From positions 62,001 to 126,000 of the forward strand of contig CAWUJH010000002.1 in NCBI GenBank assembly GCA_963922875.1: DNA of 64,000 nt, given 5' to 3'. The stretch comes from Ketobacter sp963922875. GTDB taxonomy: Bacteria > Pseudomonadota > Gammaproteobacteria > Pseudomonadales > Ketobacteraceae. The number at the start of each line of letters is the position of its first letter. The first letter of the stretch is position 1. Of the stretch, positions 34,971-43,826 are shown piece after piece. Position numbers and translations under genes: made by a program. The notes beneath the pieces were generated by a model. It worked only from the letters and a program-made list of their open reading frames with translations. It made no database searches and was not told the DNA's origin.

Positions 34971-36002
34971 TTGGTGTCTGACCTTTTCTTAAAACAGGTA
35001 TCATTACGTAATTATAATACGTTAGGTATTGATGCTCGGGCAGCCTATTTCCAGACTGTAACGTCCACTGAGCAGCTTAATTTACTGCTAATGCAGTTGC
35101 CAGTCAGCCGGCTAATAGTTTTGGGGGAGGGCAGTAACGTGGTTTTCCTGGAGGATTTTCCAGGAGTGGTATTGCTCAATCAAATACTGGGTATTGAGCT
35201 GGTGGAAGAAAATGCCACCACTGCGCGCGTCAAAGTCAGTGGGGGAGAGCGTTGGGATCAATGGGTTGCCTATAGCCTTGATCAAGGCTGGTTTGGGCTG
35301 GAAAATCTAAGTGGAATTCCTGGCACCGTAGGTGCTGCGCCCATACAAAATATCGGTGCTTACGGTGTCGAAGTAAAAGACACTGTTAGTCAGGTTGAAG
35401 CGATAAATTTAGCCAGCGGCGAAGCGGTTTGCTTTTCCAATAATGACTGCGAATTTAGTTACCGTGACAGTATTTTCAAGCGGGATCAGAAGAACCATTA
35501 TTTTATTACTGCGGTTGAGTTTTTGTTGCAGAAAAAGCCTTCATTACATTTGGATTACGGCGGTATTCGTCAGCATATTGATGTGATGAAGTTTTCCTTA
35601 GATACCCTTACACCAGCACAATTACGGCAAGTGGTTATTGCGCTACGTCAGCAAAAATTACCGGACCCGAAGTTGCTGCCGAATGCCGGTAGTTTTTTTA
35701 AAAACCCCTTGGTTGATGCTTCACAATTAAAGTTACTCAAAGAGAAGTATCCTGATTTAATTTCTTTTCCGGCCGATAGCGGAAAGATCAAACTGGCTGC
35801 AGGTTGGATGATCGATTATTTAGGCTGGAAAGGTCGTTCCATCAAGGGCGCTCATGTCCATGAGCGGCAGGCGTTGGTGCTCATTAATGAAGCCGCAGAA
35901 AGCGACGGCTTGGTTAAGCTATATCAGGCGATACAGGCGGATGTTAAAAAACACTTTGATGTGTTGCTTGAAGTAGAACCGAATTTAATTGGAACTAATT
36001 AA
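34971..36002 (+). CDS. murB: UDP-N-acetylenolpyruvoylglucosamine reductase
   Basis: Reduces UDP-GlcNAc-enolpyruvate with NADPH to UDP-MurNAc, the second committed step of peptidoglycan synthesis. 343 residues of the type I (E. coli-like) class. Seen are NTLGIDARA, LGEGSNVVFLEDFPG (FAD contact), GLENLSGIPGTVGAAPIQNI, YRDSIFK and PNAGSFFKNPLV with the catalytic Ser. The start is TTG 34971, or the GTG three bases later; both lie one to four bases after the phosphatase stop. Confidence 0.96.
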   Translation: MVSDLFLKQVSLRNYNTLGIDARAAYFQTVTSTEQLNLLLMQLPVSRLIVLGEGSNVVFLEDFPGVVLLNQILGIELVEENATTARVKVSGGERWDQWVAYSLDQGWFGLENLSGIPGTVGAAPIQNIGAYGVEVKDTVSQVEAINLASGEAVCFSNNDCEFSYRDSIFKRDQKNHYFITAVEFLLQKKPSLHLDYGGIRQHIDVMKFSLDTLTPAQLRQVVIALRQQKLPDPKLLPNAGSFFKNPLVDASQLKLLKEKYPDLISFPADSGKIKLAAGWMIDYLGWKGRSIKGAHVHERQALVLINEAAESDGLVKLYQAIQADVKKHFDVLLEVEPNLIGTN

Positions 36003-36003
36003 G

Positions 36004-36038
36004 AACCCATGCAAGCGCCGAGGGCGCTTGCATGGGTT
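36004..36038. terminator. Bidirectional terminator between murB and rne
   Basis: A perfect 16-base-pair inverted repeat (36004-36019 with 36023-36038, loop GAG) fills the 44-base gap between the convergent murB and rne stops. There is no long T-run in the plus direction. On the minus strand the stem begins with AA and ends in TT, so it may act mainly as a 3'-end stabiliser for both messages. Confidence 0.7.
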
Positions 36039-36046
36039 AAATGCCT

Positions 36047-38884
36047 TCAGGCCTCTTTTTGGGTGTTTTCCACAATAACAGGTGCTTGGGTTCCTGTCGC
36101 AGAATCTGCTTTCGCTTTAGCTTGCGCCTGCTGGCGTTTTCTCATCTCCCTTGGGTCATTGGCCGCTCTTTGCGGTTCCCCTGACTGATGATTCTCCGCA
36201 GGTTTCGGCTTTTCTTCGGTCTTAGGTTTTTCTTCGGCCTTAGGCGTTGCTGTGGCGGGCTTCTTATCCGCTACGGGCTGGTTGCCACTGTCCGCCGCTG
36301 GTTGCTGAGTTGGCTTTTTCTCCGCAGTGGCAGGGTTCGCCGCAGGTTCTGACCTCTTTTGCTGTGCTGGCGCCTGTGCTGACGTGGCCACCGGTGAATC
36401 TTTGGTTAGATTCTCAGCAGGCTTGCTTGCCGGTGCCACAACGGTGTTGTTGGCTATTGTCGGTGCTGGCGCCGATGGTTTTGGCGCTTCTTGAGCCGGT
36501 TGAGTGGTTGCAATTGCTGGCGCAGTCGAGGGCTTTGGCGTAGCCGCAGATCCAGCGTCATTAGGCATTGCGTTGGCAACAGGATTCGCAGGTGCAGACT
36601 GTTCGTTTGCCACGGGTCTACGCTCTTGCGTTGCTGGTTTCTGTTGATTCGCTTCCACCGACTTTGGCGCTTCTGGCGTCGATGACGTAGTACCCTGGCT
36701 ATCGTCTACGCCAGTCTCTGGTGATTTTCTATCATTTTGTGCCTGGGCTTTGCTTTGTCTTCTTCGTCTGTTATCGCTTGGGCTACGGCGGCGACCGCGA
36801 CGACTATTATTACGGGATTCTTGCGACTGATCATCAGATTCACCTTCAGCCGGAGTCCGGTTTTGGGTGTCTGTCTCTTTTGGTTTTGCGGTCTGTGGGC
36901 CTCTTTTTGGGCGAGCCTGCTTGCTGCGTTCGGGTTTGTTTTCCTTCCCATTACCTGGGCTTGCATTCCCGGTACCCGCATCTGCTTCGACTTGCGCTGG
37001 CTTTTTAATTTCTTTTTCGTTCCGGTCTTTGCGGTTTGCTTGACGATTGCCGCCGCGACTATCGTTGCGTGTGCCCCGATTGTCATTTCTGTTGCGACCG
37101 TTGTTGCGATTATTCCGCCCATTGCTGTTCTGGTTTCGGCGCGGCTGGGTTCGGTTGGTTGTTTCGGCAGGCTCAGCTTCTTCGTTTTTGCTAAAGAGTT
37201 GAATAAACCAGGCAAATAGACGGGCAAAAAAGCTAGGGTCTTTTTTGATAATAGGTGTTGGGGCCGGAGTACTTGGCTGAATCATATGCACCGCTGCTTC
37301 TTCCTGGCGCTTTATGGGGGATTCAGCGAAATTAGTAATAGAGGATTCATCAACCTCATCCAGGCTGTCCAGCAGTTCGTAACTGACGTTACCTTCGCCA
37401 GATGGAACTTGATCGGCACGAAAGCGTGACACTTCAAAATGAGGTGTTTCCAGGTTTTGGCTTGGAATGACAAGTACTCGAACTTTATTGCGGGCTTCAA
37501 TATTGACGATAACGTCACGTTTTTCGTTAAGTAAATACGTGGCTAGATCAACGGGCACCTTGGCATGAATTTCTGAGCTGTTCTCTTTTAACGCTTCCTC
37601 TTCAATCAGTCGCATGATGCTCAAGGACAGTGAGTGTAGATCGCGAATGAAGCCAACACCATTACAGCGCGGACAAATATGGCCGCTGGTTTCGCCCAGA
37701 GACGGACGTAAGCGCTGACGGGAGAGCTCCATCAAGCCAAAGCGAGAAATGCGTCCAACTTGAATCCTGGCGCGATCCAGCTCTAATGCATCCCGCATAC
37801 GGTTTTCTACTTCTCGCTGATTGCGATTGGCATTCATATCAATGAAATCGATGACGATCAGGCCACCGATATCACGTAAGCGCAATTGACGGGCGATTTC
37901 ATCTGCCGCCTCAAGGTTCGTAGTTAGGGCGGTGTCTTCAATATCTGAGCCTTTGGTAGCTTTAGACGAGTTGATATCGATGGATACCAGTGCTTCCGTC
38001 GGGTCGATCACAATCGAGCCACCTGAGGGCAATTTAACTTCCCGTTCAAAGGCGGTTTCAATTTGAGATTCGATCTGATATCGATTGAATAAAGGAATAT
38101 TGTCAGTATAAAGTTTGATCTTGCTCTCGTACTGCGGCATGACTTGCTGCACGAAGCTCAGCGCTTCCTTATACACTTGCTGGGTGTCGATGAGCACCTC
38201 GCCAATATCCTGGCGTAAGTAGTCCCGAATGGCTCGGATGATGACGTTGCTCTCCTGATAAATCAGGAAAGGTGCTGGTTTGGGCTCTGAGGCTTCTTTG
38301 ATAGACGTCCACAAGGTCAGGAGGTAATCAAGATCCCATTGCAGTTCTTCGACACTGCGGCCGATACCTGCTGTGCGGATTATGACACCCATATCGGACG
38401 GTATACTCAAGGCACCCATCACGTCTTTTAATGCGGCCCTCTCTTCACCGTCAATGCGGCGAGAGATGCCTCCAGCGCGGGGATTGTTGGGCATTAAGAC
38501 TAAATAGCGTCCAGCAAGGCTGATGAAAGTAGATAGCGCTGCACCTTTGTTGCCACGCTCTTCTTTGCCCACTTGCAGAATGATTTCCTGGCCTTCTTTG
38601 ATGACATCTTTGATGGAGAAGCGGCCAGGGATATCTTTGGGGTTTTGGGTGAAGTATTCTCGCGAAATCTCTTTAAGCGGAAGGAAACCGTGGCGTTCTG
38701 AGCCAAAATCTACAAAAGCGGCTTCCAAGCTCGGTTCGATTCGAGTAATACGGCCTTTATAAATGTTAGCCTTTTTTTGTTCACGGGTTCGGTGTTCAAT
38801 GTCAAGATCATATAACCGTTGACCATCCACCAGTGCGACGCGTAGTTCTTCTGAATGAGTCGCGTTAATTAACATTCTTTTCAT
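36047..38884 (-). CDS. rne: Ribonuclease E
   Basis: Main endoribonuclease of RNA decay and processing, membrane-associated in its class. 945 residues. The N-terminal half matches the catalytic domain: S1 region YKGRITRIEPSLEAAFVDFG, the DNase-I-like active site with VSIDINSSKATKG and VIDFIDMNANRN (the Mg2+ aspartates), and the Zn-link CPRCNGVGFIRD that holds the tetramer. From about residue 520 the sequence is disordered: a block rich in R, N, G and K, then long A/P/K/E/T tracts, the degradosome scaffold. It starts MKRMLINATHSEELRVALVD like the E. coli enzyme. A long leader precedes it. Confidence 0.97.
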   Translation of the reverse strand: MKRMLINATHSEELRVALVDGQRLYDLDIEHRTREQKKANIYKGRITRIEPSLEAAFVDFGSERHGFLPLKEISREYFTQNPKDIPGRFSIKDVIKEGQEIILQVGKEERGNKGAALSTFISLAGRYLVLMPNNPRAGGISRRIDGEERAALKDVMGALSIPSDMGVIIRTAGIGRSVEELQWDLDYLLTLWTSIKEASEPKPAPFLIYQESNVIIRAIRDYLRQDIGEVLIDTQQVYKEALSFVQQVMPQYESKIKLYTDNIPLFNRYQIESQIETAFEREVKLPSGGSIVIDPTEALVSIDINSSKATKGSDIEDTALTTNLEAADEIARQLRLRDIGGLIVIDFIDMNANRNQREVENRMRDALELDRARIQVGRISRFGLMELSRQRLRPSLGETSGHICPRCNGVGFIRDLHSLSLSIMRLIEEEALKENSSEIHAKVPVDLATYLLNEKRDVIVNIEARNKVRVLVIPSQNLETPHFEVSRFRADQVPSGEGNVSYELLDSLDEVDESSITNFAESPIKRQEEAAVHMIQPSTPAPTPIIKKDPSFFARLFAWFIQLFSKNEEAEPAETTNRTQPRRNQNSNGRNNRNNGRNRNDNRGTRNDSRGGNRQANRKDRNEKEIKKPAQVEADAGTGNASPGNGKENKPERSKQARPKRGPQTAKPKETDTQNRTPAEGESDDQSQESRNNSRRGRRRSPSDNRRRRQSKAQAQNDRKSPETGVDDSQGTTSSTPEAPKSVEANQQKPATQERRPVANEQSAPANPVANAMPNDAGSAATPKPSTAPAIATTQPAQEAPKPSAPAPTIANNTVVAPASKPAENLTKDSPVATSAQAPAQQKRSEPAANPATAEKKPTQQPAADSGNQPVADKKPATATPKAEEKPKTEEKPKPAENHQSGEPQRAANDPREMRKRQQAQAKAKADSATGTQAPVIVENTQKEA

Positions 38885-39256
38885 GCAGGTCTATTTCCAG
38901 CAATCGGAGTGTTTAACGCGTCGAGTGGCGAGATTTAAATTGCATCAGCAACGGGGATGTTCGCCAAGGTATGCAAACACCGGGGCTGGACTACTGGTTT
39001 AAACGTCAGAGACGTTGCTCGGTTTCCACCTGGACAGACTGACACAGTGGTTTTGCGGCCCAGCGAACAGTTTTTAATGTGCTGAAGAGTGAAATTTCAC
39101 TCTTATTAAACGGGTTATCGCGTTTTTGACCGCACTGTGTCGTTATTCCGTTGTGCGGTGGACATCAGCTGCATGCCCCGTTTAATAAATAATCTGTATC
39201 CTCGGACGTGTTAAACACTAATTTAACACTCATACTGCTCATCATTGAGCAGTATA
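38885..39256 (-). promoter_or_regulatory. Structured rne leader (5' UTR)
   Basis: The gap 38885-39598 has no gene; the rne side is full of RNA structure. Elements are: a palindrome at 39085-39104 (8-base-pair stem, AATT loop) flanked by TTTAAT and ATTAAA; ACCGCAC at 39129-39135 paired with GTGCGGT at 39153-39159; GACACAGTG at 39041-39049 complementary to CACTGTGTC at 39133-39141; GTGTTAAA/TTTAACAC at 39208-39229; and a 10-base-pair hairpin at 39232-39255. TATACT on the minus strand at 39251-39256 could be a -10 box, giving a leader of about 360 bases. E. coli rne has a leader of similar length that mediates autoregulation. The -35 is not convincing. Confidence 0.5.
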
Positions 39257-39598
39257 CCTAATAAAATTTTGTTGACTTTCTAACTACTTGCTCTGTTTTC
39301 TTGCCTTTCCAACGGGATGTAAGGGATAAGCTGTCAGCAATGTTCATCCTGCTGAACTTAGGCTTTAATCCTTTAGTCTTTTAACGGTATGTCATTAAGC
39401 ATTAGTTATTTACCTGTATTCTGAGTAGAATAGCGGCCAATTGCAGCGCGATCAGTCGTTGGATCGGGTTCTCGGCAGTTGGCAGTGACTTTGGTAGTAA
39501 CGTAGCTTGCTAGCATGCACTCACTTTATAAGACTTCTTGGAATATAGCAGCATTTGTTAACCTCATCAAACAACCAGTATTAAGCCCTTGATTTTCC

Positions 39599-40564
39599 AT
39601 GACCACTAATGCTAAGCCCACAAAAGTCAGACTGATCGATATTGATGATGATAATCTCGACCAGAGGCTTGACAATTTTTTGATCGGTCGCTTAAAAGGT
39701 GTACCCAAGTCTGCTATTTACCGCATGATAAGGAAAGGCGAGGTGCGAGTAAACAAGGGGCGAGCGAAACCAGAATATAAATTGCGTATTGGCGACCAGG
39801 TGCGAATTCCACCCGCCAGAGTTGCCGCGAGTGATAACGCCAGCGGAGTCTTTGTGGGTGACACGCTCAAGAGTCAGTTGGAGCGAGCCATTCTTTTTGA
39901 AGACGATCGGCTAATTGTGATCAATAAACCCTCAGGTCTTGCGGTTCATGGTGGTAGCGGGGTGAGCCTCGGATTAGTGGAGGCGCTACGCCAAATAAGG
40001 CCTCAGCAAAAATTTCTTGAATTGGTACACCGCCTTGACCGTGATACTTCAGGGTGTTTGATGGTGGCCAAAAAACGCAGTGAGCTCAGGCGGCTTCACC
40101 TTGCGCTCAAGGAAGGCAGTATTCAGAAAACCTACCAGGCACTGGTGTGGGGGCGCTGGCGGGGGATTAGCCATCGAGTGGACGCGCCACTGGCGAAATT
40201 TCAGTTAGCTTCAGGTGAGCGTATTGTCCGGGTTTCGGCTGATGGCAAAGCGTCGTTGACATTAATTCGTCAAATTGCTTTGTATGAACAATCGACGCTC
40301 ATAGAGGCTCAGCCTATTACCGGTCGAACTCATCAAATTCGAGTCCATTGTCAGCATTCTGGGCACTCGATTGGCGGTGACCAGAAATATATGGCCAGTG
40401 AGCAATTAGCGTATTTTTCAAGTCTGGGCTTGAATCGTTTGTTTCTTCATGCGGCACAATTGGCGATTCCCAGCGAGCAGGGTAAGACGCAACTGTTTAA
40501 AGCACCACTGCCAGCGGAGTTAACAGCTGTGCTGAGCCGATTGAGCGGTGAAGGCCTGGCATGA
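39599..40564 (+). CDS. rluC: 23S rRNA pseudouridine synthase RluC
   Basis: Isomerises uridines in 23S rRNA (positions 955, 2504 and 2580 in E. coli). 321 residues: an N-terminal S4 RNA-binding domain (RLDNFLIGRLKGVPKSAIYR and IRKGEVRVNKGRAKPEYKL), then the RluA-type catalytic domain with LVHRLDRDTSGCLMVAKK (catalytic Asp) and PITGRTHQIRVHCQHSGH. Divergent from rne, as is usual in gammaproteobacteria. The stop overlaps the next start as ATGA. Confidence 0.95.
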   Translation: MTTNAKPTKVRLIDIDDDNLDQRLDNFLIGRLKGVPKSAIYRMIRKGEVRVNKGRAKPEYKLRIGDQVRIPPARVAASDNASGVFVGDTLKSQLERAILFEDDRLIVINKPSGLAVHGGSGVSLGLVEALRQIRPQQKFLELVHRLDRDTSGCLMVAKKRSELRRLHLALKEGSIQKTYQALVWGRWRGISHRVDAPLAKFQLASGERIVRVSADGKASLTLIRQIALYEQSTLIEAQPITGRTHQIRVHCQHSGHSIGGDQKYMASEQLAYFSSLGLNRLFLHAAQLAIPSEQGKTQLFKAPLPAELTAVLSRLSGEGLA

Positions 40565-41223
40565 ACATTAAGAAGCTAGTGGTGTTTGACTGGGATGGCA
40601 CTTTAATGGATTCGTTAGCGAGGATTGTCGCTTGTATGCAGGCGGCTGCTAATGACTTGGCGATAACCCCTGCTTCTGAATCAGAGATTAGAAATATCGT
40701 GGGATTAGCGTTAGATCTGGCGATTCAGCGGCTACATCCAGCTCTGGACTTTGCTCAAGTTGAGTGTATGCGGCAGCGCTACTCCCATCACTATATTCAG
40801 GCAGAGGCAACGCCTTCCCCTTTTTTTGAGGGCGCCTTGGAAATGATTCATGAACTCACAGATCGTCAGTGTTGGCTCAGTGTTGCTACAGGGAAAAGCC
40901 GGCAAGGCCTGGCGCGGGTTTTTGCGGCTCATGACGTAGAGCATCTTTTCGTAAGTTCGCGTTGTGCCGATGAGTCTAAGTCAAAACCGGCACCGGATAT
41001 GTTATTGGAATTAATAGCGCATCATGAGCTTTCACCAGAGCAGGTGGTAATGATTGGTGATACCTCTTTTGATTTGGAAATGGCGCAGCGAGCGGGGGTT
41101 GATTCTCTGGGGGTCACCTGGGGTGCTCATTCTATGGATGATTTGTTGCAATATAATCCTTTGCAATGTTTTGATACGGTCAATGCGTTGCGGAGCTGGT
41201 TGATTCAGAATACCTCTCTATAA
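40561..41223 (+). CDS. HAD-superfamily phosphatase (phosphoglycolate phosphatase-like)
   Basis: 220 residues, HAD subfamily IA. Motif I is VFDWDGTLMDSLARIV, motif II VATGKSRQGLARVF, motif III SKPAPDMLLELI and motif IV MIGDTSFDLEMAQRAGVDSLGV. The cap domain is the small helical type. The substrate could be phosphoglycolate or another small phosphate ester; the sequence does not decide. The 4-base overlap with rluC and this rluC-HAD-sppA order are conserved in pseudomonads. Confidence 0.9.
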   Translation: MNIKKLVVFDWDGTLMDSLARIVACMQAAANDLAITPASESEIRNIVGLALDLAIQRLHPALDFAQVECMRQRYSHHYIQAEATPSPFFEGALEMIHELTDRQCWLSVATGKSRQGLARVFAAHDVEHLFVSSRCADESKSKPAPDMLLELIAHHELSPEQVVMIGDTSFDLEMAQRAGVDSLGVTWGAHSMDDLLQYNPLQCFDTVNALRSWLIQNTSL

Positions 41224-41286
41224 TGCTGAGTGCGCCCGGCATATACGGTTACCAGACCCTAAGATTTTGTATGTAAGGAACGTTTC

Positions 41287-42291
41287 ATGACAGAAAACTC
41301 ACCGGACAACCAATTTCAGCGCAGCGATCGCAATCGGTTCAACCGGCCAAGAACCAGCAAAGAATGGAAACTAATTGAGAAAATGGTGTTGTCTGCCCAG
41401 GATGAGCAGCGAAAAACCAGACGTTGGGGTCTGTTTTTTAAGTTCTCGATACTGGCTTATTTGCTGATCGTGTTGATGGTATTCAAGTTTAGTGCTGGTT
41501 GGGATTCGACGCCTAATGTTAGTGAGCCTCACGTAGCTTTGGTGGATGTGCAGGGTGTAATAATGGAAGATTCCCCCGCCAATGCTGATCGCCTAGTGGA
41601 AGGTTTACAAAAGGCATTTGAAGCAGAATACTCGAAAGGTGTGATTGTTCGCATTAATAGTCCTGGTGGTAGTCCTGTTCAATCAGGGCTTGTCTATCGG
41701 GAAATTCAACGTTTAAAACAAATATACAGCGACAAAAAAGTATATGCCGTTATTATGGATGTTGGTGCCTCAGGGGCCTACTACGTGGCGGCTGCGGCCG
41801 ATGAAATCTACTCCGATCCTGCAAGTCTGGTGGGGTCTATTGGCGTGATTAGTCCGGGCTTTGGTTTCTTTGAGGCGATTAACAAGCTGGGAATCGAGCG
41901 ACGAATTTACAGCTCTGGAACTAATAAAGCTTTTCTTGATCCTTTCTTGCCCCAGGATGAAGAGCAGGCCGCCTTCCTTTCCACGATTTTAACTGATGTG
42001 CATCAACAGTTTATTGATGCGGTTAAGCAGGGAAGAGGTGACCGACTACACAATGACGAAAAAGTTTTTTCCGGACTTTTTTGGTCGGGCCGGCAAGCTT
42101 TAAGTTTGGGGCTGGTCGATGGGCTGGCCAGTGCAGGTCAAGTGGCTCGGGAAATAGTTGGGGTGGAAAATATCGTCGATTACACGCCGGTAGTGAGTCC
42201 GCTGGATGCTTTTACTGGACGTTTAGGCGTTACTATGGCGGATCGAATTGCTTCGTTGTTAGGCATAACTGGTGGATTGCAGCTTAAGTAG
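41287..42291 (+). CDS. sppA: S49-family signal peptide peptidase (SppA-like)
   Basis: 334 residues. The cytoplasmic N-terminus is followed by one transmembrane helix (about residues 53-72) and a periplasmic serine protease domain of the Ser-Lys type. The nucleophile region is VMDVGASGAYYVAAAADEIY, followed by ASLVGSIGVI. The lysine is probably in YSSGTNKAFLDPFLP. IVRINSPGGSPVQSG is the oligomer/substrate strand. This is the short, homomeric class, half the size of E. coli SppA. It degrades signal peptides left in the membrane. AAGGA precedes the start. Confidence 0.92.
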   Translation: MTENSPDNQFQRSDRNRFNRPRTSKEWKLIEKMVLSAQDEQRKTRRWGLFFKFSILAYLLIVLMVFKFSAGWDSTPNVSEPHVALVDVQGVIMEDSPANADRLVEGLQKAFEAEYSKGVIVRINSPGGSPVQSGLVYREIQRLKQIYSDKKVYAVIMDVGASGAYYVAAAADEIYSDPASLVGSIGVISPGFGFFEAINKLGIERRIYSSGTNKAFLDPFLPQDEEQAAFLSTILTDVHQQFIDAVKQGRGDRLHNDEKVFSGLFWSGRQALSLGLVDGLASAGQVAREIVGVENIVDYTPVVSPLDAFTGRLGVTMADRIASLLGITGGLQLK

Positions 42292-42319
42292 GACTTTTTA
42301 TCTAAAGTGTTGCTTTTAA

Positions 42320-42351
42320 AATTAGGCCCCTTGCTAGCAGGGGGCCTAATT
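42320..42351. terminator. Bidirectional terminator between sppA and tetR
   Basis: AATTAGGCCCC at 42320-42330 and GGGGCCTAATT at 42341-42351 form an 11-base-pair stem around TTGCTAGCAG. The T-rich flank TATTGTTGTT follows in the plus direction. It sits between convergent genes and can serve both. Confidence 0.85.
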
Positions 42352-42358
42352 ATTGTTG

Positions 42359-42997
42359 TTAGATGTTTTTGATTAGACGAGCCACCAGTGTTTTAAGGTT
42401 GGCGCTTAAGCTGGCAAAATCTACAAACACTTTACCGTCCTCATTAGCTTGTGTGGGTAGCCAGCTCAAACTCATAAGAATATAGCCATGCACACTTGCG
42501 GAATAATCTTTGGCCCGAAAGTCGCTGGGCGCGGTTTGTATTTTTTCCAGCAGGCTTTGAATCCGTGAATGCAGTTCCTGAATCTCGTGGGGCAATGAGA
42601 AATTCTGGTTCACAGCGGCGCGGTGATTTAGTGGATCATAGCCGAGCGGCACCGAATAGTCCCGTAACATTAAGCGATAGTAGGCTGGATTTTCACCTAA
42701 AAAGGTGAGTATTTCCTGCGCGCTACGATGTAAAGTGTCAGCTGGCAGCTCTCCGGGTTTTATTAAATAAAACTGTGCCATGCCTTTATTAATACGTGCA
42801 GACATCGCTGCAAGTATATCTTCGCGACCGCTGAAGTGGGCGTAGACTGAGGGCAGTTTGATGCCAATTTTGTCTGCCACATCCTGTAGCTTTAAATGCT
42901 CAATACCGTGTAAGGTAGCGAGTACTTCCGCTTCATCAACGATTCGCTCTTTAGTGTTTCTACGTCTTGGTTTGTTAACCAGTTGTTCATCAGACAT
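42359..42997 (-). CDS. TetR-family transcriptional regulator
   Basis: 212 residues. N-terminal helix-turn-helix near residues 15-60 (KERIVDEAEVLATLHGIEHL, LQDVADKIGIKLPSVYAHF, GREDILAAM), preceded by a basic arm (KPRRRNTK). The ligand domain contains ENPAYYRLMLRDYSVPLGYD and YILMSLSWLPTQA, the pattern of many uncharacterised TetR proteins. It sits between sppA and maf, which are neighbours in Pseudomonas, so it is probably a local insertion. No neighbouring target gene is obvious. Confidence 0.87.
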   Translation of the reverse strand: MSDEQLVNKPRRRNTKERIVDEAEVLATLHGIEHLKLQDVADKIGIKLPSVYAHFSGREDILAAMSARINKGMAQFYLIKPGELPADTLHRSAQEILTFLGENPAYYRLMLRDYSVPLGYDPLNHRAAVNQNFSLPHEIQELHSRIQSLLEKIQTAPSDFRAKDYSASVHGYILMSLSWLPTQANEDGKVFVDFASLSANLKTLVARLIKNI

Positions 42998-43107
42998 CAG
43001 TCTTTGCCTCGTATTTCAGCCAGCGTAAGACAAGTCCACCAGCTTTTGCACCTAACAATATAAGTGTAGACGGACAAAATAAATTGTTTAGAAATTAACA
43101 AAAAAAA

Positions 43108-43686
43108 TTAAAGTATTTTTACGCTTCGCAGGCGTAGCATTTCAGCCAACTTAATTAGTGGTAACCCAATCAATGAGTTAGGATCGCTTCCTTCAAGGCT
43201 TCTGAAGAGAGCAATGCCTAGCCCCTCGGACTTAAAGCTACCGGCACAATTGAAAGGTTGCTCGCGTTCCACATAGTTTTGAATTTCAGACTCAGACAAT
43301 TCTCGGAAATGGACGTGAAATATGTCTGTAGCGAGGTCAAATTCACGGGTTCTGGCATCATAAAGGCATAGGCTGGTGAGGAAGGTTACGGTTTGACCGC
43401 TGCTTTCTCTTAGCTGTTGGCAAGCTCCTTCAAAGCCGTCGGGTTTTCCGCGGATTTGATCCCCTAAAATGGATACCTGATCACTGCTCACAATTAGAGC
43501 GTCGGGAAATTGCTTGGCACAAGCCTTGGCTTTTTCCAAAGCTAAGCGCTTTATTAATGCATCCGGGGCTTCCCCGCTGAGTGGGCTTTCATCGATGTTC
43601 GGTGAAAAGGTCTCGAATTGACTCAGGATTTTCTTTAATAATGTTTTTCGGTAAGGCGAACTGGAACCTAATACAATTTGGCGCAC
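43108..43686 (-). CDS. maf: Maf-family nucleotide pyrophosphatase (YceF type)
   Basis: 192 residues. Hydrolyses modified nucleoside triphosphates; the YceF subgroup prefers 7-methyl-GTP in E. coli. The signature is IVLGSSSPYRKTLLKKILS at the N-terminus, with DESP, ALEKAKA, IVSSDQVSILGDQIRGKP, and a C-terminal NCAGSFKSEGLGIALFRSLEG. Its divergent partner is yceD, the common arrangement in gammaproteobacteria, which supports the YceF assignment over YhdE. Confidence 0.92.
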   Translation of the reverse strand: MRQIVLGSSSPYRKTLLKKILSQFETFSPNIDESPLSGEAPDALIKRLALEKAKACAKQFPDALIVSSDQVSILGDQIRGKPDGFEGACQQLRESSGQTVTFLTSLCLYDARTREFDLATDIFHVHFRELSESEIQNYVEREQPFNCAGSFKSEGLGIALFRSLEGSDPNSLIGLPLIKLAEMLRLRSVKIL

Positions 43687-43788
43687 AATTCTCTCCTGAT
43701 ATTGCTCTCTGGCGGCGATAATCGCATATCAAAGCTTTTCAATCCACATAACATCCCGTTAAAACACCGAAAAAGACTGTTAAAGCCT

Positions 43789-43817
43789 TTGACAGCGCAA
43801 CCTCATGACCATAGAAT
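43789..43817 (+). promoter_or_regulatory. Near-consensus sigma-70 promoter for the yceD-rpmF-plsX operon
   Basis: TTGACA (43789-43794, 6/6) and TAGAAT (43812-43817, 5/6) are exactly 17 bases apart. The predicted transcription start is at 43823-43824, only three or four bases before the yceD ATG at 43827, which would make the message practically leaderless. Confidence 0.75.
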
Positions 43818-43826
43818 TGCGCGCTT

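Noticed and set aside
36247..37227. Long open frames in other frames across the rne C-terminal region
   Set aside because: They result from the low-complexity scaffold of RNase E; the products are compositionally biased without domains.
39526..39708. Short minus-strand open frame across the rluC start
   Set aside because: It overlaps the conserved rluC N-terminus and has no supporting signal.
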